From positions 2,460,001 to 2,524,000 of the forward strand of contig CP126123.1 in the NCBI GenBank assembly GCA_030123605.1: a stretch of DNA of 64,000 nucleotides, read 5' to 3'. Below are positions 17,844-26,200 of this stretch, piece by piece. A program made the position numbers and the translations under genes. The stretch comes from Nitrospira sp. GTDB lineage: Bacteria > Nitrospirota > Nitrospiria > Nitrospirales > Nitrospiraceae. The notes beneath the pieces were generated by a model. The model searched no databases, had not been told where the DNA came from, and worked only from the letters and a program-made list of their open reading frames with translations. Numbering within the stretch: position 1 is the first letter of the stretch; every line of letters begins with the position of its first letter.

Positions 17844-19115
17844 ATGAAGCAGCTTGCCGCACAGCCTGCAACGATGGAAGCCACCTTCACCCTGCTCGAC
17901 CTCCTACAGCAACGCAAGACCAGACGATTCGGCCGCGGCATGACCCTGCCGGGCGGCCCCCTTCAATACACCAGCCGGCATGAGCCGATCCCCCTCAGCC
18001 GCGAAGAAGAACGGTATCTCATCTATGCGGCAATCGGAAAATCCGGCCGCAACCTGGGCGACATGCAATTCGTCGGGCGCCCCGGCTCAAGCGAGGGACA
18101 GGGCAACGCCCTGATGAACTTCGGCAGCCGTACCGTCCCAAGCCCCTGTGCCGCACATACGACCCAACTGTTTTACACCAACGACGACGGGGTGTTTTTC
18201 GTCGCCGAGGCCGCGGCTCCCGACCATCCCTGGGATCTGAACGTCGTGCGACTGCAGTCATCCCGGCTGGAAATTCCGCGCGACGTCCCCTTCATGCTGC
18301 CGTTCAACCAGTGGTATACGAATCGCCCCGGCACCACCCTGTTCATACCCGTCACCAACATCGCGCTTTTGTATCTGAACCTCCTCCTGACGATGTTCGA
18401 CGAGGATACCGGCTACTTCATCGTGGATACGGACAACGGCAACGCCGCCTGCGGCCTCGATGCGTTCCGCAAGAGCGCGGGCGGGCATCTGCACGACGAC
18501 ATGGCCAAACGGCGGATGTTCAGCTTGCGCGAGCTGGATGCTGCCGTTTGTGAAACCGCGATTCAAGAACAGGGCATCATCTGCGAGCATCTCGTGCTGA
18601 TGCAGCAAGCCTTGGGGCTGGGCGGCGGCATCCAAAGCGTAGGCAGCGGCCGTCACCTCCTGGGCATGGAACCCCACATGTATCCTGGCTTGGGATTCCA
18701 CTTCGTCGTCCCGCCCGGAAAGCCGCTCCGGGCCAATCCGGTCGGCATCCCTCACGTGTGGGAGGGGCCCACGCCGCCGTTCGTCCCCTCGATGAAGGAT
18801 GCCGTGACCAAGCTCGTCGCCGACAAGTTCGGACCGAACGGCACCTATCGGAAGCCGAACGAACAGCCTTGGGTAACCCCTGGGACGGCCCAACAGGTCC
18901 CGCAACATTCCGACCGCGCCGTCGACGCGACCATCGCCTTCACCGACTACGTCCTCAGCACCTACGGGCGCTTCCCTGCGCACGCAGATGCCTGCAAATC
19001 GATCGTGGCCTGTCAGACCCATCACCTGGATGAAGACTTTTATGCGACGTTCTATCCCGAGACCGCCTTGCCGGAGGCGCATCGCGAACACATGCACGTC
19101 TGGCATGCTCATTGA
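17844..19115 (+). CDS. Nitroreductase-fold-like protein of unknown function
   Basis: 423 residues, soluble, no export signal. The N-terminal LLQQRKTRRFG segment and the ISR/EEERYLIYAAIGKSGRN helix resemble the first helices of nitroreductase-family flavoproteins (the R-x-T/S-R-R-F FMN-binding start). The later helix AIQEQGIICEHLVLMQQALG resembles the family's dimer helix. Length is nearly twice that of a simple nitroreductase, so extra domains or a double fold are likely. A GGAGG site supports the ATG. The gene precedes a ketosynthase by 41 bp. FMN-dependent redox chemistry on a polyketide-like or acyl substrate is a guess from context. Confidence 0.5.
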   Translation: MKQLAAQPATMEATFTLLDLLQQRKTRRFGRGMTLPGGPLQYTSRHEPIPLSREEERYLIYAAIGKSGRNLGDMQFVGRPGSSEGQGNALMNFGSRTVPSPCAAHTTQLFYTNDDGVFFVAEAAAPDHPWDLNVVRLQSSRLEIPRDVPFMLPFNQWYTNRPGTTLFIPVTNIALLYLNLLLTMFDEDTGYFIVDTDNGNAACGLDAFRKSAGGHLHDDMAKRRMFSLRELDAAVCETAIQEQGIICEHLVLMQQALGLGGGIQSVGSGRHLLGMEPHMYPGLGFHFVVPPGKPLRANPVGIPHVWEGPTPPFVPSMKDAVTKLVADKFGPNGTYRKPNEQPWVTPGTAQQVPQHSDRAVDATIAFTDYVLSTYGRFPAHADACKSIVACQTHHLDEDFYATFYPETALPEAHREHMHVWHAH

Positions 19116-19156
19116 CGACACACACTTTTCCTCTCTAGAACACACAGGAGGACACC

Positions 19157-20482
19157 ATGAAACCACCCATGTCGCGTCGAGTCGTCATCACCGGAATGGG
19201 AGTCGTCTCCCCGCTCGGTTCTACCGTCGATCTGTTTTGGCATCTGTTGAGCCGAGGCGCGAGTGCCGTCAAGCCGATCACCTCGTTCGATACGTCCCCG
19301 TTCCATGCCTGCCTCGCGGCTGAGGTGGAGGATTTCGATCCCGAAGACTTTCTGCATCGTAAGCAGGCACGTCGCATGGGACGTGCGACCCAGTTCGCCG
19401 TGGCCTCCGCCATGATGGCAACCCGCGATTCCGGCGTCGATCTGGAACGGGAAGATCGCGCCTCCATCGGCATCAGCATCGGTACCTCGATCGGAGGGAT
19501 GAAGGAAGCCTTCGAATTCCACGACGCGGCGAGACGCACCGCCTACGAACGAGTCAACCCCTTTACGATGGGCATGACCTTTCCCAACGCCATCTCGTCG
19601 GAGGTGGCCATCGTGCTGGGTCTGCACGGTCCCTGCGAAACCTATTCGATCGGATGCTCCTCCACGGCCAATGCGATCGGGCGGGCTTACGAATGGATCA
19701 AATCCGGCCAGTCCGATCTCGTCGTGGCAGGCGGCACCGAGGCGCCCCTCCACCCGAGCGTCTATGCCGCGATGGACGCAGGCCGCGCACTGGCGCCGGA
19801 TGAACGGGGGACGATTCGCGATCTTCCTCGTCCCTTCGATAAGACCAGATGCGGCATGGTGCTGGGCGAGGGCGCCGGTTGCTTCGTGCTGGAAGACTAC
19901 GACCATGCCCGCGCCCGCGGCGCCAGGATGTATGCCGAACTGGAAGGGTGGGGCTTCACCTGCGACGCCCACTCGATGGTGAAGCCGGCCGCCACCGGCC
20001 AGGAGCAACAACGTGCGGCACAACTGGCCCTATCGACGGCCCATTGGTTTCCTGAAGAGGTGGACTACGTCAACGCCTGCGGACTGGGTACCATGGATTT
20101 GGACGCGCTCGAAACCCAGACCGTGAAACAGGTCCTGGGAGCCCACGCCTACCGAGTCCCGGTCAGTTCGTTCAAGGCGGCGCTCGGCCATGCGTTCGCC
20201 GCCAGCGGAGCCTTCCAGGTCATCGGAACCGCAAAGGCGATGGAACATCAATTTATTCCGCCCACCTTGAATCTGACGACACCGGACCCGACCTGCGATC
20301 TCGACTATGTCTCCGGACAAGGACGCTCGGCCCATCTCGACCGTGCCCTGATCAACAGTTTCGGCTTCGGCGGAAAGAACATCGTGCTGGCCCTCTCGCG
20401 TGTGGACGTCGGTCTCGCGGCCACCGCGCCGCTTGCTGCGACGCAAGGACTCGGCATGACCCATCTGGCGGGAGTCTCATAG
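19157..20482 (+). CDS. Beta-ketoacyl-ACP synthase (FabF-like) with a non-canonical catalytic triad
   Basis: 441 residues, complete KAS I/II thiolase fold. The nucleophile is Cys167 in YSIGCSSTANAIG. The first catalytic His, in the NAHGT motif of FabF, is replaced by Cys308 in VNACGLGTMDLDALE. The conserved Lys340 (SFKAALGH) and second His345 are kept, as is the terminal NSFGFGGKN loop. Loss of the first His usually weakens decarboxylation of malonyl-ACP, as in non-elongating KS0 modules, so this may act as an acyl transferase, partner subunit or specialised condensing enzyme. AGGAGG lies before the ATG. No ACP gene is next to it. Probably one transcript with the preceding nitroreductase-like gene. 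Confidence 0.88.
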   Translation: MKPPMSRRVVITGMGVVSPLGSTVDLFWHLLSRGASAVKPITSFDTSPFHACLAAEVEDFDPEDFLHRKQARRMGRATQFAVASAMMATRDSGVDLEREDRASIGISIGTSIGGMKEAFEFHDAARRTAYERVNPFTMGMTFPNAISSEVAIVLGLHGPCETYSIGCSSTANAIGRAYEWIKSGQSDLVVAGGTEAPLHPSVYAAMDAGRALAPDERGTIRDLPRPFDKTRCGMVLGEGAGCFVLEDYDHARARGARMYAELEGWGFTCDAHSMVKPAATGQEQQRAAQLALSTAHWFPEEVDYVNACGLGTMDLDALETQTVKQVLGAHAYRVPVSSFKAALGHAFAASGAFQVIGTAKAMEHQFIPPTLNLTTPDPTCDLDYVSGQGRSAHLDRALINSFGFGGKNIVLALSRVDVGLAATAPLAATQGLGMTHLAGVS

Positions 20483-20492
20483 GAGCGACGTC

Positions 20493-21413
20493 ATGCGCAA
20501 CAAAAAAAACCTCACCACACGTATCGAATGGGGTTGCGCCCAGGCGGGTCGGCTTGTGGATGGCCGATCCGCAGCGGGTGATCCACAAGAACCGCCGGCG
20601 ACCGGAGATCACGAACGCCCGGTCATACCCCCGCATTCGAACAGCGAGGCCTCGACCGCCTCCAGTGCCACCGTTACGAAGGTTCCCGACTCAGTCGGTG
20701 CAAACATCCAGACAGGCAACAATCGTCACCCATCCACATTTACTTGGAAACCGACCATGACTATGCCACAGAGCAAGACGCCACACGTGTTCATCGTCAA
20801 CCCGCAGGAATTGGTGAGGGTGGGCATGCGAACACTCCTGGAGTCTGTCGCAGACTTTACCGTCGTCGGAGAGGCGGCTTCGCGGATGGACGCGCTGCCG
20901 CTCATCCTTCAACTCAAACCGGACATCGTCATTCTCGACCTGCGGGTACAGGACGGGAAGGGCATCGAAACGGCCAAAGACATCCTCACGAATCTTCCGA
21001 CGACACGCCTATTGTTTCTTGCCGACAACCTGAATGACACGATCTTATTGTCCGCCGTCGCGACCGGCGCCCATGGGTATGTCCTGCAGGACGCCGGCGC
21101 CGAGACCATCCTGCATGCCTTACGGACCATCACCAGGGGACAGTCGTACCTCGACCCTTCCGTGACCCGCCATACGTTTGCCTATCTCCGAAAGCTTGCC
21201 GAGCGAGAACCGGAGCGGGGCCTGCACCTGTTGTCCCCCCAGGAACAACGACTGCTCCCGCTCATCGCGCAGGGAAAGACCAACAAGGAAATCGCCGCCG
21301 AACTCGGGTTGAGCGACAAGACGATTAAAAATTATCTGGCCAATGTCTATACCAAACTCCATCTCACCAGGAGGTCCCAAGCCGCGGCCTTCTACCTGAA
21401 ACACGGGTCCTGA
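20493..21413 (+). CDS. NarL/FixJ-type response regulator with a degenerate receiver
   Basis: 306 residues if started at ATG 20493, which has AGGAG 8 bases upstream; an ATG at 20757 would give 218 residues and start directly at the receiver but has a poor site. The first 88 residues of the long form are polar, Ser/Thr/Pro-rich and probably disordered. In the receiver the phospho-acceptor Asp is present (VILDLRV, Asp149), but the usual Asp-Asp metal pair is Asn-Pro (FIVNPQELVRVG) and the conserved Lys is Gln (GYVLQDA). The LuxR-type helix-turn-helix follows at about 235-295. It may work without phosphorylation. It sits 10 bp after the ketosynthase gene. Confidence 0.85.
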   Translation: MRNKKNLTTRIEWGCAQAGRLVDGRSAAGDPQEPPATGDHERPVIPPHSNSEASTASSATVTKVPDSVGANIQTGNNRHPSTFTWKPTMTMPQSKTPHVFIVNPQELVRVGMRTLLESVADFTVVGEAASRMDALPLILQLKPDIVILDLRVQDGKGIETAKDILTNLPTTRLLFLADNLNDTILLSAVATGAHGYVLQDAGAETILHALRTITRGQSYLDPSVTRHTFAYLRKLAEREPERGLHLLSPQEQRLLPLIAQGKTNKEIAAELGLSDKTIKNYLANVYTKLHLTRRSQAAAFYLKHGS

Positions 21414-21520
21414 GGGCGACATGATTGCGCGCATCGACATCGCCCGCTCAAGTTCATTCGACCTCCCGCCGACAGAGTGTTCGATCGGCCTGTTCCGCCT
21501 CCGCTGGACGATTCTACGCC

Positions 21521-21820
21521 ATGTACCGACTTCGATCGTTCCACCTTAGAGATCTGGCCGCCTGCGGCGCGGCCCTGCGCCGACTCGGCGTCGAAACCGA
21601 GCGTCTGACTCGCTCTCGCCATACCTCCTTCACACTGCCTAGAGAACCGGCCTGGGACCTGGTCCGACCCTGCAAGTCAGTCCGTTCCCGACGTCGCGCG
21701 CTGGATCCGCGGTCACTGGCCGACGAGCAAGTGGAGGAAGCGCTCCGTGGTCCGTCCCTCACCCGTCTGCTCTCGCCGGCCTGCACGGGCGTGGTTCTGC
21801 AATGGAGTATCCTGGCGTGA
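21521..21820 (+). CDS. Doubtful small ORF, 99 residues
   Basis: An Arg-rich reading frame in the gap between two response-regulator genes, overlapping the next gene by 19 bp. No domain, signal or good ribosome-binding site is seen, and the composition is what GC-rich non-coding DNA gives. Listed because the 389-bp gap has nothing else. Confidence 0.2.
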   Translation: MYRLRSFHLRDLAACGAALRRLGVETERLTRSRHTSFTLPREPAWDLVRPCKSVRSRRRALDPRSLADEQVEEALRGPSLTRLLSPACTGVVLQWSILA

Positions 21821-22341
21821 CCGACACACCGCCTCTGATGACACGCCGAACGCCGGTCGAAGCCCAACCTTCGCCTACGACCCGATTGCTGCTGGCGGAG
21901 GACAATCCCGTCAATCAGAAAGTCGCGATCAAGATGCTGGAAAAACTCGGGTACCGGGTGGATGTGGCGGGCAACGGCCAGGAGGCTGTGGCGGCCCATG
22001 AACGCTCGCCCTATCCGCTGATCTTCATGGACTGCCAAATGCCCGAGATGGACGGCTTCGTAGCTACGCGCCTCATTCGCCAACGCGAACAGGCGCCCGC
22101 TCATGATGAATCAGAAGGTCCGACATCGCTTTCGACTATTCATAATTCAACATTCAGGATTCCTCATTCGCGCCGGCGCGTCCCCATCATCGCCATGACG
22201 GCCAACGCCATGCAGGGGGACCGCGAGCGCTGCCTCGCCGCAGGGATGGACGACTATGTAGCCAAACCGATCCGCCTCAAGGATCTTCAGGCCATCATTG
22301 AAACCTGGCTCCTCCGGCGACCGAAAGCCGTCAATTCCTGA
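21802..22341 (+). CDS. Stand-alone CheY-like receiver with an in-frame repeat insertion
   Basis: 179 residues. The receiver begins at about residue 30 ([20 protein letters not shown]), has the acidic pair, the phospho-acceptor Asp77 in [12 protein letters not shown], the Thr of [10 protein letters not shown] and the Lys of DDYVAKPI. It resembles the C-terminal receiver of hybrid kinases more than a transcription factor, and no output domain follows. Between Asp77 and the Thr strand, about 30 residues (roughly 97-126, Ser/His-rich) have no counterpart in normal receivers; their DNA carries an ATTCATAATTCAACATTCAG stretch like intergenic repeat family 2. The start is uncertain; ATG 21838 is also possible. 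Confidence 0.8.
   Translation: MEYPGVTDTPPLMTRRTPVEAQPSPTTRLLLAEDNPVNQKVAIKMLEKLGYRVDVAGNGQEAVAAHERSPYPLIFMDCQMPEMDGFVATRLIRQREQAPAHDESEGPTSLSTIHNSTFRIPHSRRRVPIIAMTANAMQGDRERCLAAGMDDYVAKPIRLKDLQAIIETWLLRRPKAVNS
22137..22169 (+). repeat. Repeat family 2 fragment inside a receiver gene
   Basis: ATTCATAATTCAACATTCAG and following bases repeat the TTCATAA/TTCAACA/TTCAGGA pentamer-like pattern of the elements at 47825 and 49317. It is AT-rich against its GC-rich surroundings and keeps the reading frame. Confidence 0.55.
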
Positions 22342-22403
22342 TCCGGCGCGCAGGTTCCCCCACCTCCCGATTCGATCACCAGGCCTACCTTGTCACTGCG
22401 TAA

Positions 22404-22432
22404 TTGACAGAAGACGCCGCGCCCACTAGGAT
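22404..22432 (+). promoter_or_regulatory. Sigma-70-type promoter of the UPF0114 gene
   Basis: TTGACA at 22404-22409, a 17-bp spacer and TAGGAT at 22427-22432. The gene starts at 22462 behind AGGAGGT. Confidence 0.6.
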
Positions 22433-22461
22433 ACGCGCGCACTAGGAGGTCGAGTCCACGC

Positions 22462-23022
22462 GTGAGTCATCCGTCGGCATCCCATACCCCGTCCCCGCCG
22501 TCCGCTTCGGTCCATCGCGTCGAGCAGCTCTTCGAAATCCTGATCTTCGGCAGCCGCTGGATTCAGGCTCCGCTCTATGGCGGGCTCATCGTCGCCGAAC
22601 TGCTCTATGCCGCCAAGTTCCTGATGGAACTCTGGCACATGATCGTTCATTTCCGTGAAGAAAGCGAAACCCTGTTCATGCTGGGCGTACTGTCATTGAT
22701 CGACGTCACCATGGTCGCCAACCTCTTGACCATGGTCATCATCGGCGGGTACGCGACCTTTGTCAGCAAGCTTGACCTGGAGACCCATCCGGACCGCCCG
22801 GAGTGGCTCACCCATGTGGACCCCGGCACCATCAAGATCAAGCTGGCCGCCTCACTCGTCGGGATCTCCAGCATCCACCTGTTGAAGGCCTTCGTGAACG
22901 TCGCCAATGTGCCGATCGAGCACATCAAGTGGCAAATCTTCATCCATATGACGTTCTTGGCCTCGGCCATCCTGTTGGCCTACACCGACAAGATGATGCA
23001 ACGGGACCGGAAACATTCGTAG
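22462..23022 (+). CDS. UPF0114 (YqhA) family membrane protein
   Basis: 186 residues with four predicted membrane helices, the size and layout of the YqhA/UPF0114 family. Typical segments are SLIDVTMVANLLTMVIIGGY near residue 75 and the DPGTIKIKLAASLVGISSIH region near 120. The start is GTG with AGGAGGT 11 bases upstream. Function of the family is unknown; it is an inner-membrane protein. A clear sigma-70 promoter stands just upstream, so it is independent of the surrounding operons. Confidence 0.85.
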   Translation: MSHPSASHTPSPPSASVHRVEQLFEILIFGSRWIQAPLYGGLIVAELLYAAKFLMELWHMIVHFREESETLFMLGVLSLIDVTMVANLLTMVIIGGYATFVSKLDLETHPDRPEWLTHVDPGTIKIKLAASLVGISSIHLLKAFVNVANVPIEHIKWQIFIHMTFLASAILLAYTDKMMQRDRKHS

Positions 23023-23069
23023 GATACGGAAAAAATCCGCCGACGGTTCCTTGCGAACATAATCCTTCG

Positions 23070-23106
23070 GTATCGAATCAGATACAGGCTGTATCCGATT
23101 CGATAA
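23070..23106. promoter_or_regulatory. Putative enhancer: paired GTATC-N6-GATAC sites upstream of the patatin gene
   Basis: GTATCGAATCAGATAC at 23070 and GTATCCGATTCGATAA at 23091, 21 bp apart. Together they also form one 16-bp-arm inverted repeat with a 3-base centre and a single mismatch. They lie 85-120 bp upstream of a -24/-12 promoter. Confidence 0.65.
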
Positions 23107-23177
23107 GCCGGGCAGTTCCTATTCCTGCCACCGAAACGTTCGGCATTCACCGGTTCGCGGCCTTCTCACCGTGGGTG

Positions 23178-23193
23178 AGGCGCGCGATTTGCT
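23178..23193 (+). promoter_or_regulatory. Sigma-54 (-24/-12) promoter of the patatin gene
   Basis: AGGCGCGCGATTTGCT: GG at 23179-23180, GC at 23191-23192, 10 bases between, TTGCT at -12. The -24 half departs from TGGCAC, so this is the weakest of the four, but its spacing and the upstream enhancer pair support it. Confidence 0.5.
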
Positions 23194-23261
23194 TTCATAA
23201 TCGATCGGTGCGGCCATCCGGTTAGTCGAGCAGAAAGCGACCGCGCTCTCAAATCGCCAAG

Positions 23262-26200
23262 GTGAGTATCGGTCAGCCGGAACAGAATCCTCTTGGAACG
23301 ACCATGAAACCCCCTGCGCAACAGGACAATCCCCTGTCCCTTGCCGCGATCCTGGAAGAAGAAATCCAGCTGCTTCACGGTCCCCTTCCGAAAGACCATC
23401 CCATCGGAGCACCGGACGACGTGCGGATGATGGCGCTCTTCCGACACATCCATGCCTGCCATCCGAAACGCGCCGGACTCTGCTTCTCAGGCGGCGGCAT
23501 CCGGAGCGCCACGTTCTGCCTGGGCATCCTACAGTCACTCGCGAGATTGCAGCTTTTGGACAAATTCGACTATCTCTCCACCGTCTCGGGCGGCGGCTAC
23601 ATCGGCAGTTGGCTCACGGCCTGGATCCATCGCCATCCGCGGGGACCGGCCGGCGTCATCGAGGACCTCCGGAGCGCTTCGAAGCCGGACGCCACCGAGG
23701 CATCTCACCCGGTCCAATGGCTGCGCAACTACAGCAACTACTTAAGCCCCCACCTGGGATTCCTCTCCGCCGATTCCTGGACGCTCCTGGGCATCTATCT
23801 GCGCAACCTGCATTTGAATTGGATGGTGTTGCTGCCGCTCCTCATGCTCCCCCTGCTCATACCCCGCTGGTTCATCGCCCTGACCCAGCTGAACGGCCCT
23901 CAGGCTCGATTGCCCGAGTATGCAATCCCATCCCTCCTGACGGTCGGACTCGGACTCGCCGTCATGGCGCTGATTTACCTGCACCTCTGCCGGCCTACGC
24001 TCCGTGACTATCGCCGCCGTACCTGGTGGCGATACCTGGAACGTCAGCAATGGTTTCTCATCGCCTGCTTGATCCCATTGGTGGCGGCGACGACCTGCCT
24101 CGCGATGACCTGGGCCTGGTTTCGCAACGGAGGCGGCACGTTGGAGCAATTCACCCTTCGCCATGCCGTTCTCGGAGGTGCGCTGCTCCATACCGGCAGC
24201 TGGCTCTTCAGCACGGTCGCCCTCAAGCGATTCATCCCCTTCTCCTGGTGGCTGGTCTGGGAAACCTGCGCCGTCTCTGCCAGCGGTGCACTGGGCGGTT
24301 GGTTTCTCTGGAGCGTGCTCGTGAAAACACCCGACCGGATCATGGTGGCGGACGTCGCCGAGTGGTTCGCCTGTTTCGCCGTCCCCGGCGTGCTGGTGAT
24401 GTTTCTGTTGACCGCGACAGTCTTCATTGGGCTCGCCAGTCGGTTCACCGAGGAACAGGACCGGGAGTGGTGGGGTCGCACAGGCTCGTGGGTCCTGATC
24501 ATGATCGTCGTCTGGTCCTCACTCAGTGCCGTCGTCGTGTTCGGCCCGGGGCTTATCCACTGGATGACCCCGAAAGTCGCCGCCTCGCTCGGCGGACTCT
24601 CCGGCATCATGACCCTTGTCCTCGGATTCGGCTCGAAGACCGCCGCTCAACCACAGGAAGAACGCTCGCGACTGTCCATCGTCGCCGATATGGCGGTCAA
24701 GGCGGCTGCGCCCCTGTTCATGCTCTGCGTGCTCATCGCACTGACCCTGGGCACCAGTTGGCAACTCGATGTCTTCGCCCACCAATTCGGAATGCACCTG
24801 AGCGATCTCGCCCATCCCAAACCGCTGGGAGAGCAGATACCGCCCGATCCCTGGGGGCACGGCCAGGTGCTCCACCACACGCCGCTCCGCATCCTCTTGT
24901 ATTTCACCCTGCTGGTGACAGGCCTGGGATTTGTCATGGCTCGGCTCATCAACATCAACCGGTTTTCGCTCCATGCGATGTACCGCAATCGGCTCATCCG
25001 CGCCTACCTCGGCGCGTCCCGCACCCAAGTCGAACGGGAACGGACCTTCAACCCCTTTACGGGATTCGACAACCTGGACAACCCGGCCATGAGCGACGTG
25101 CGGTTCGATGACCTGCGCCTGGCCCGTCTGCTGTATGCCCGCGAGTTTTCCGCCGACACCCGCGCGCAGCTCGAATCGTTCCACGACCTGTCGGACATGC
25201 CGCCGGTTCAATTACAAACCATGCTGTACCGCCTCACGCAGGAATTGTCCGCCCTGCTGCAACGAGATGCGTTATCTCAGGCCGCCGCCGAGCTGCGGGT
25301 CGGGCCGGCCTGCGCCGGCAAGACGACGGCGTTGCGCGAATGGACGAAAGGAACGGCCGCAGGACGGGAGGCCGCGACGTGGTTCGTCGAACTGTTCCTC
25401 AACCAGCTCCATAATCAGGCGCCGCGACCGCTGCACCTCATCAACATCGCCCTCAATCTGGTCAAGGGGGACAACCTGGCCTGGCAACAACGAAAGGCGC
25501 AGTCGTTCACGGTCAGCGCGCTCCACAGCGGCAGTTGGAACCTCGGGTACCGTCGATCCGAAGACTATGCGGCCAACCGATATCTCAACCAACCCATCTC
25601 GCTCGGTACCGCACTGGCGATTTCAGGAGCCGCGGCCAGCCCCAACATGGGCTACCATTCTTCCTCGGCCGTGACGTTTCTGCTGGCCCTATTCAACGTT
25701 CGTCTGGGCTGGTGGCTGGGCAACCCGGGCCCTGCCGGCGCCGATACCTATCGGAAATCGTCGCCGGATGTGTCCGTGGATCCCCTACTCGCGGAAGCCT
25801 TCGGCCTCACCGATGCGCGGCACCCCTACGTCTACCTGTCGGACGGCGGGCACTTCGAGAACCTGGGCCTCTACGAAATGGTGTTGCGCCGCTGCCATTG
25901 TATCCTCGTCGTCGACGCCGGTTGTGATCCGAACGCGACCTTCGAGGACCTCGGGAACGCCATCCGCAAGATCCGTATCGATCTGGGCATCGACATCGAG
26001 ATCAACCTCGATCAGCTCCGGCGAAAACCTGACACGACGACCTGCGGCCGCCACCATGCGATCGGCTTGATCCGCTACGACAAGGTGGACGCGAATGCCA
26101 CCGCCGGTACACTGCTGTATCTCAAACCTTCACTGACCGGCAACGAACCGCCGGACGTGCAGGACTATGCGGCACGCCATCCGGCCTTTCCCCACGAACC

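Noticed and set aside
16834..21413. Complete polyketide synthase cluster
   Set aside because: No acyl carrier protein, acyltransferase or thioesterase is present, so only a single atypical ketosynthase with neighbours can be claimed.
23070..23106. Palindrome read as a transcription terminator for the UPF0114 gene
   Set aside because: No T-run, and the same palindrome pair occurs at three other places always upstream of a -24/-12 promoter; an enhancer fits better.
24026..25111. 361-codon frame inside the patatin gene
   Set aside because: Shifted reading of the membrane region of the patatin protein with Arg-rich, non-protein-like composition.
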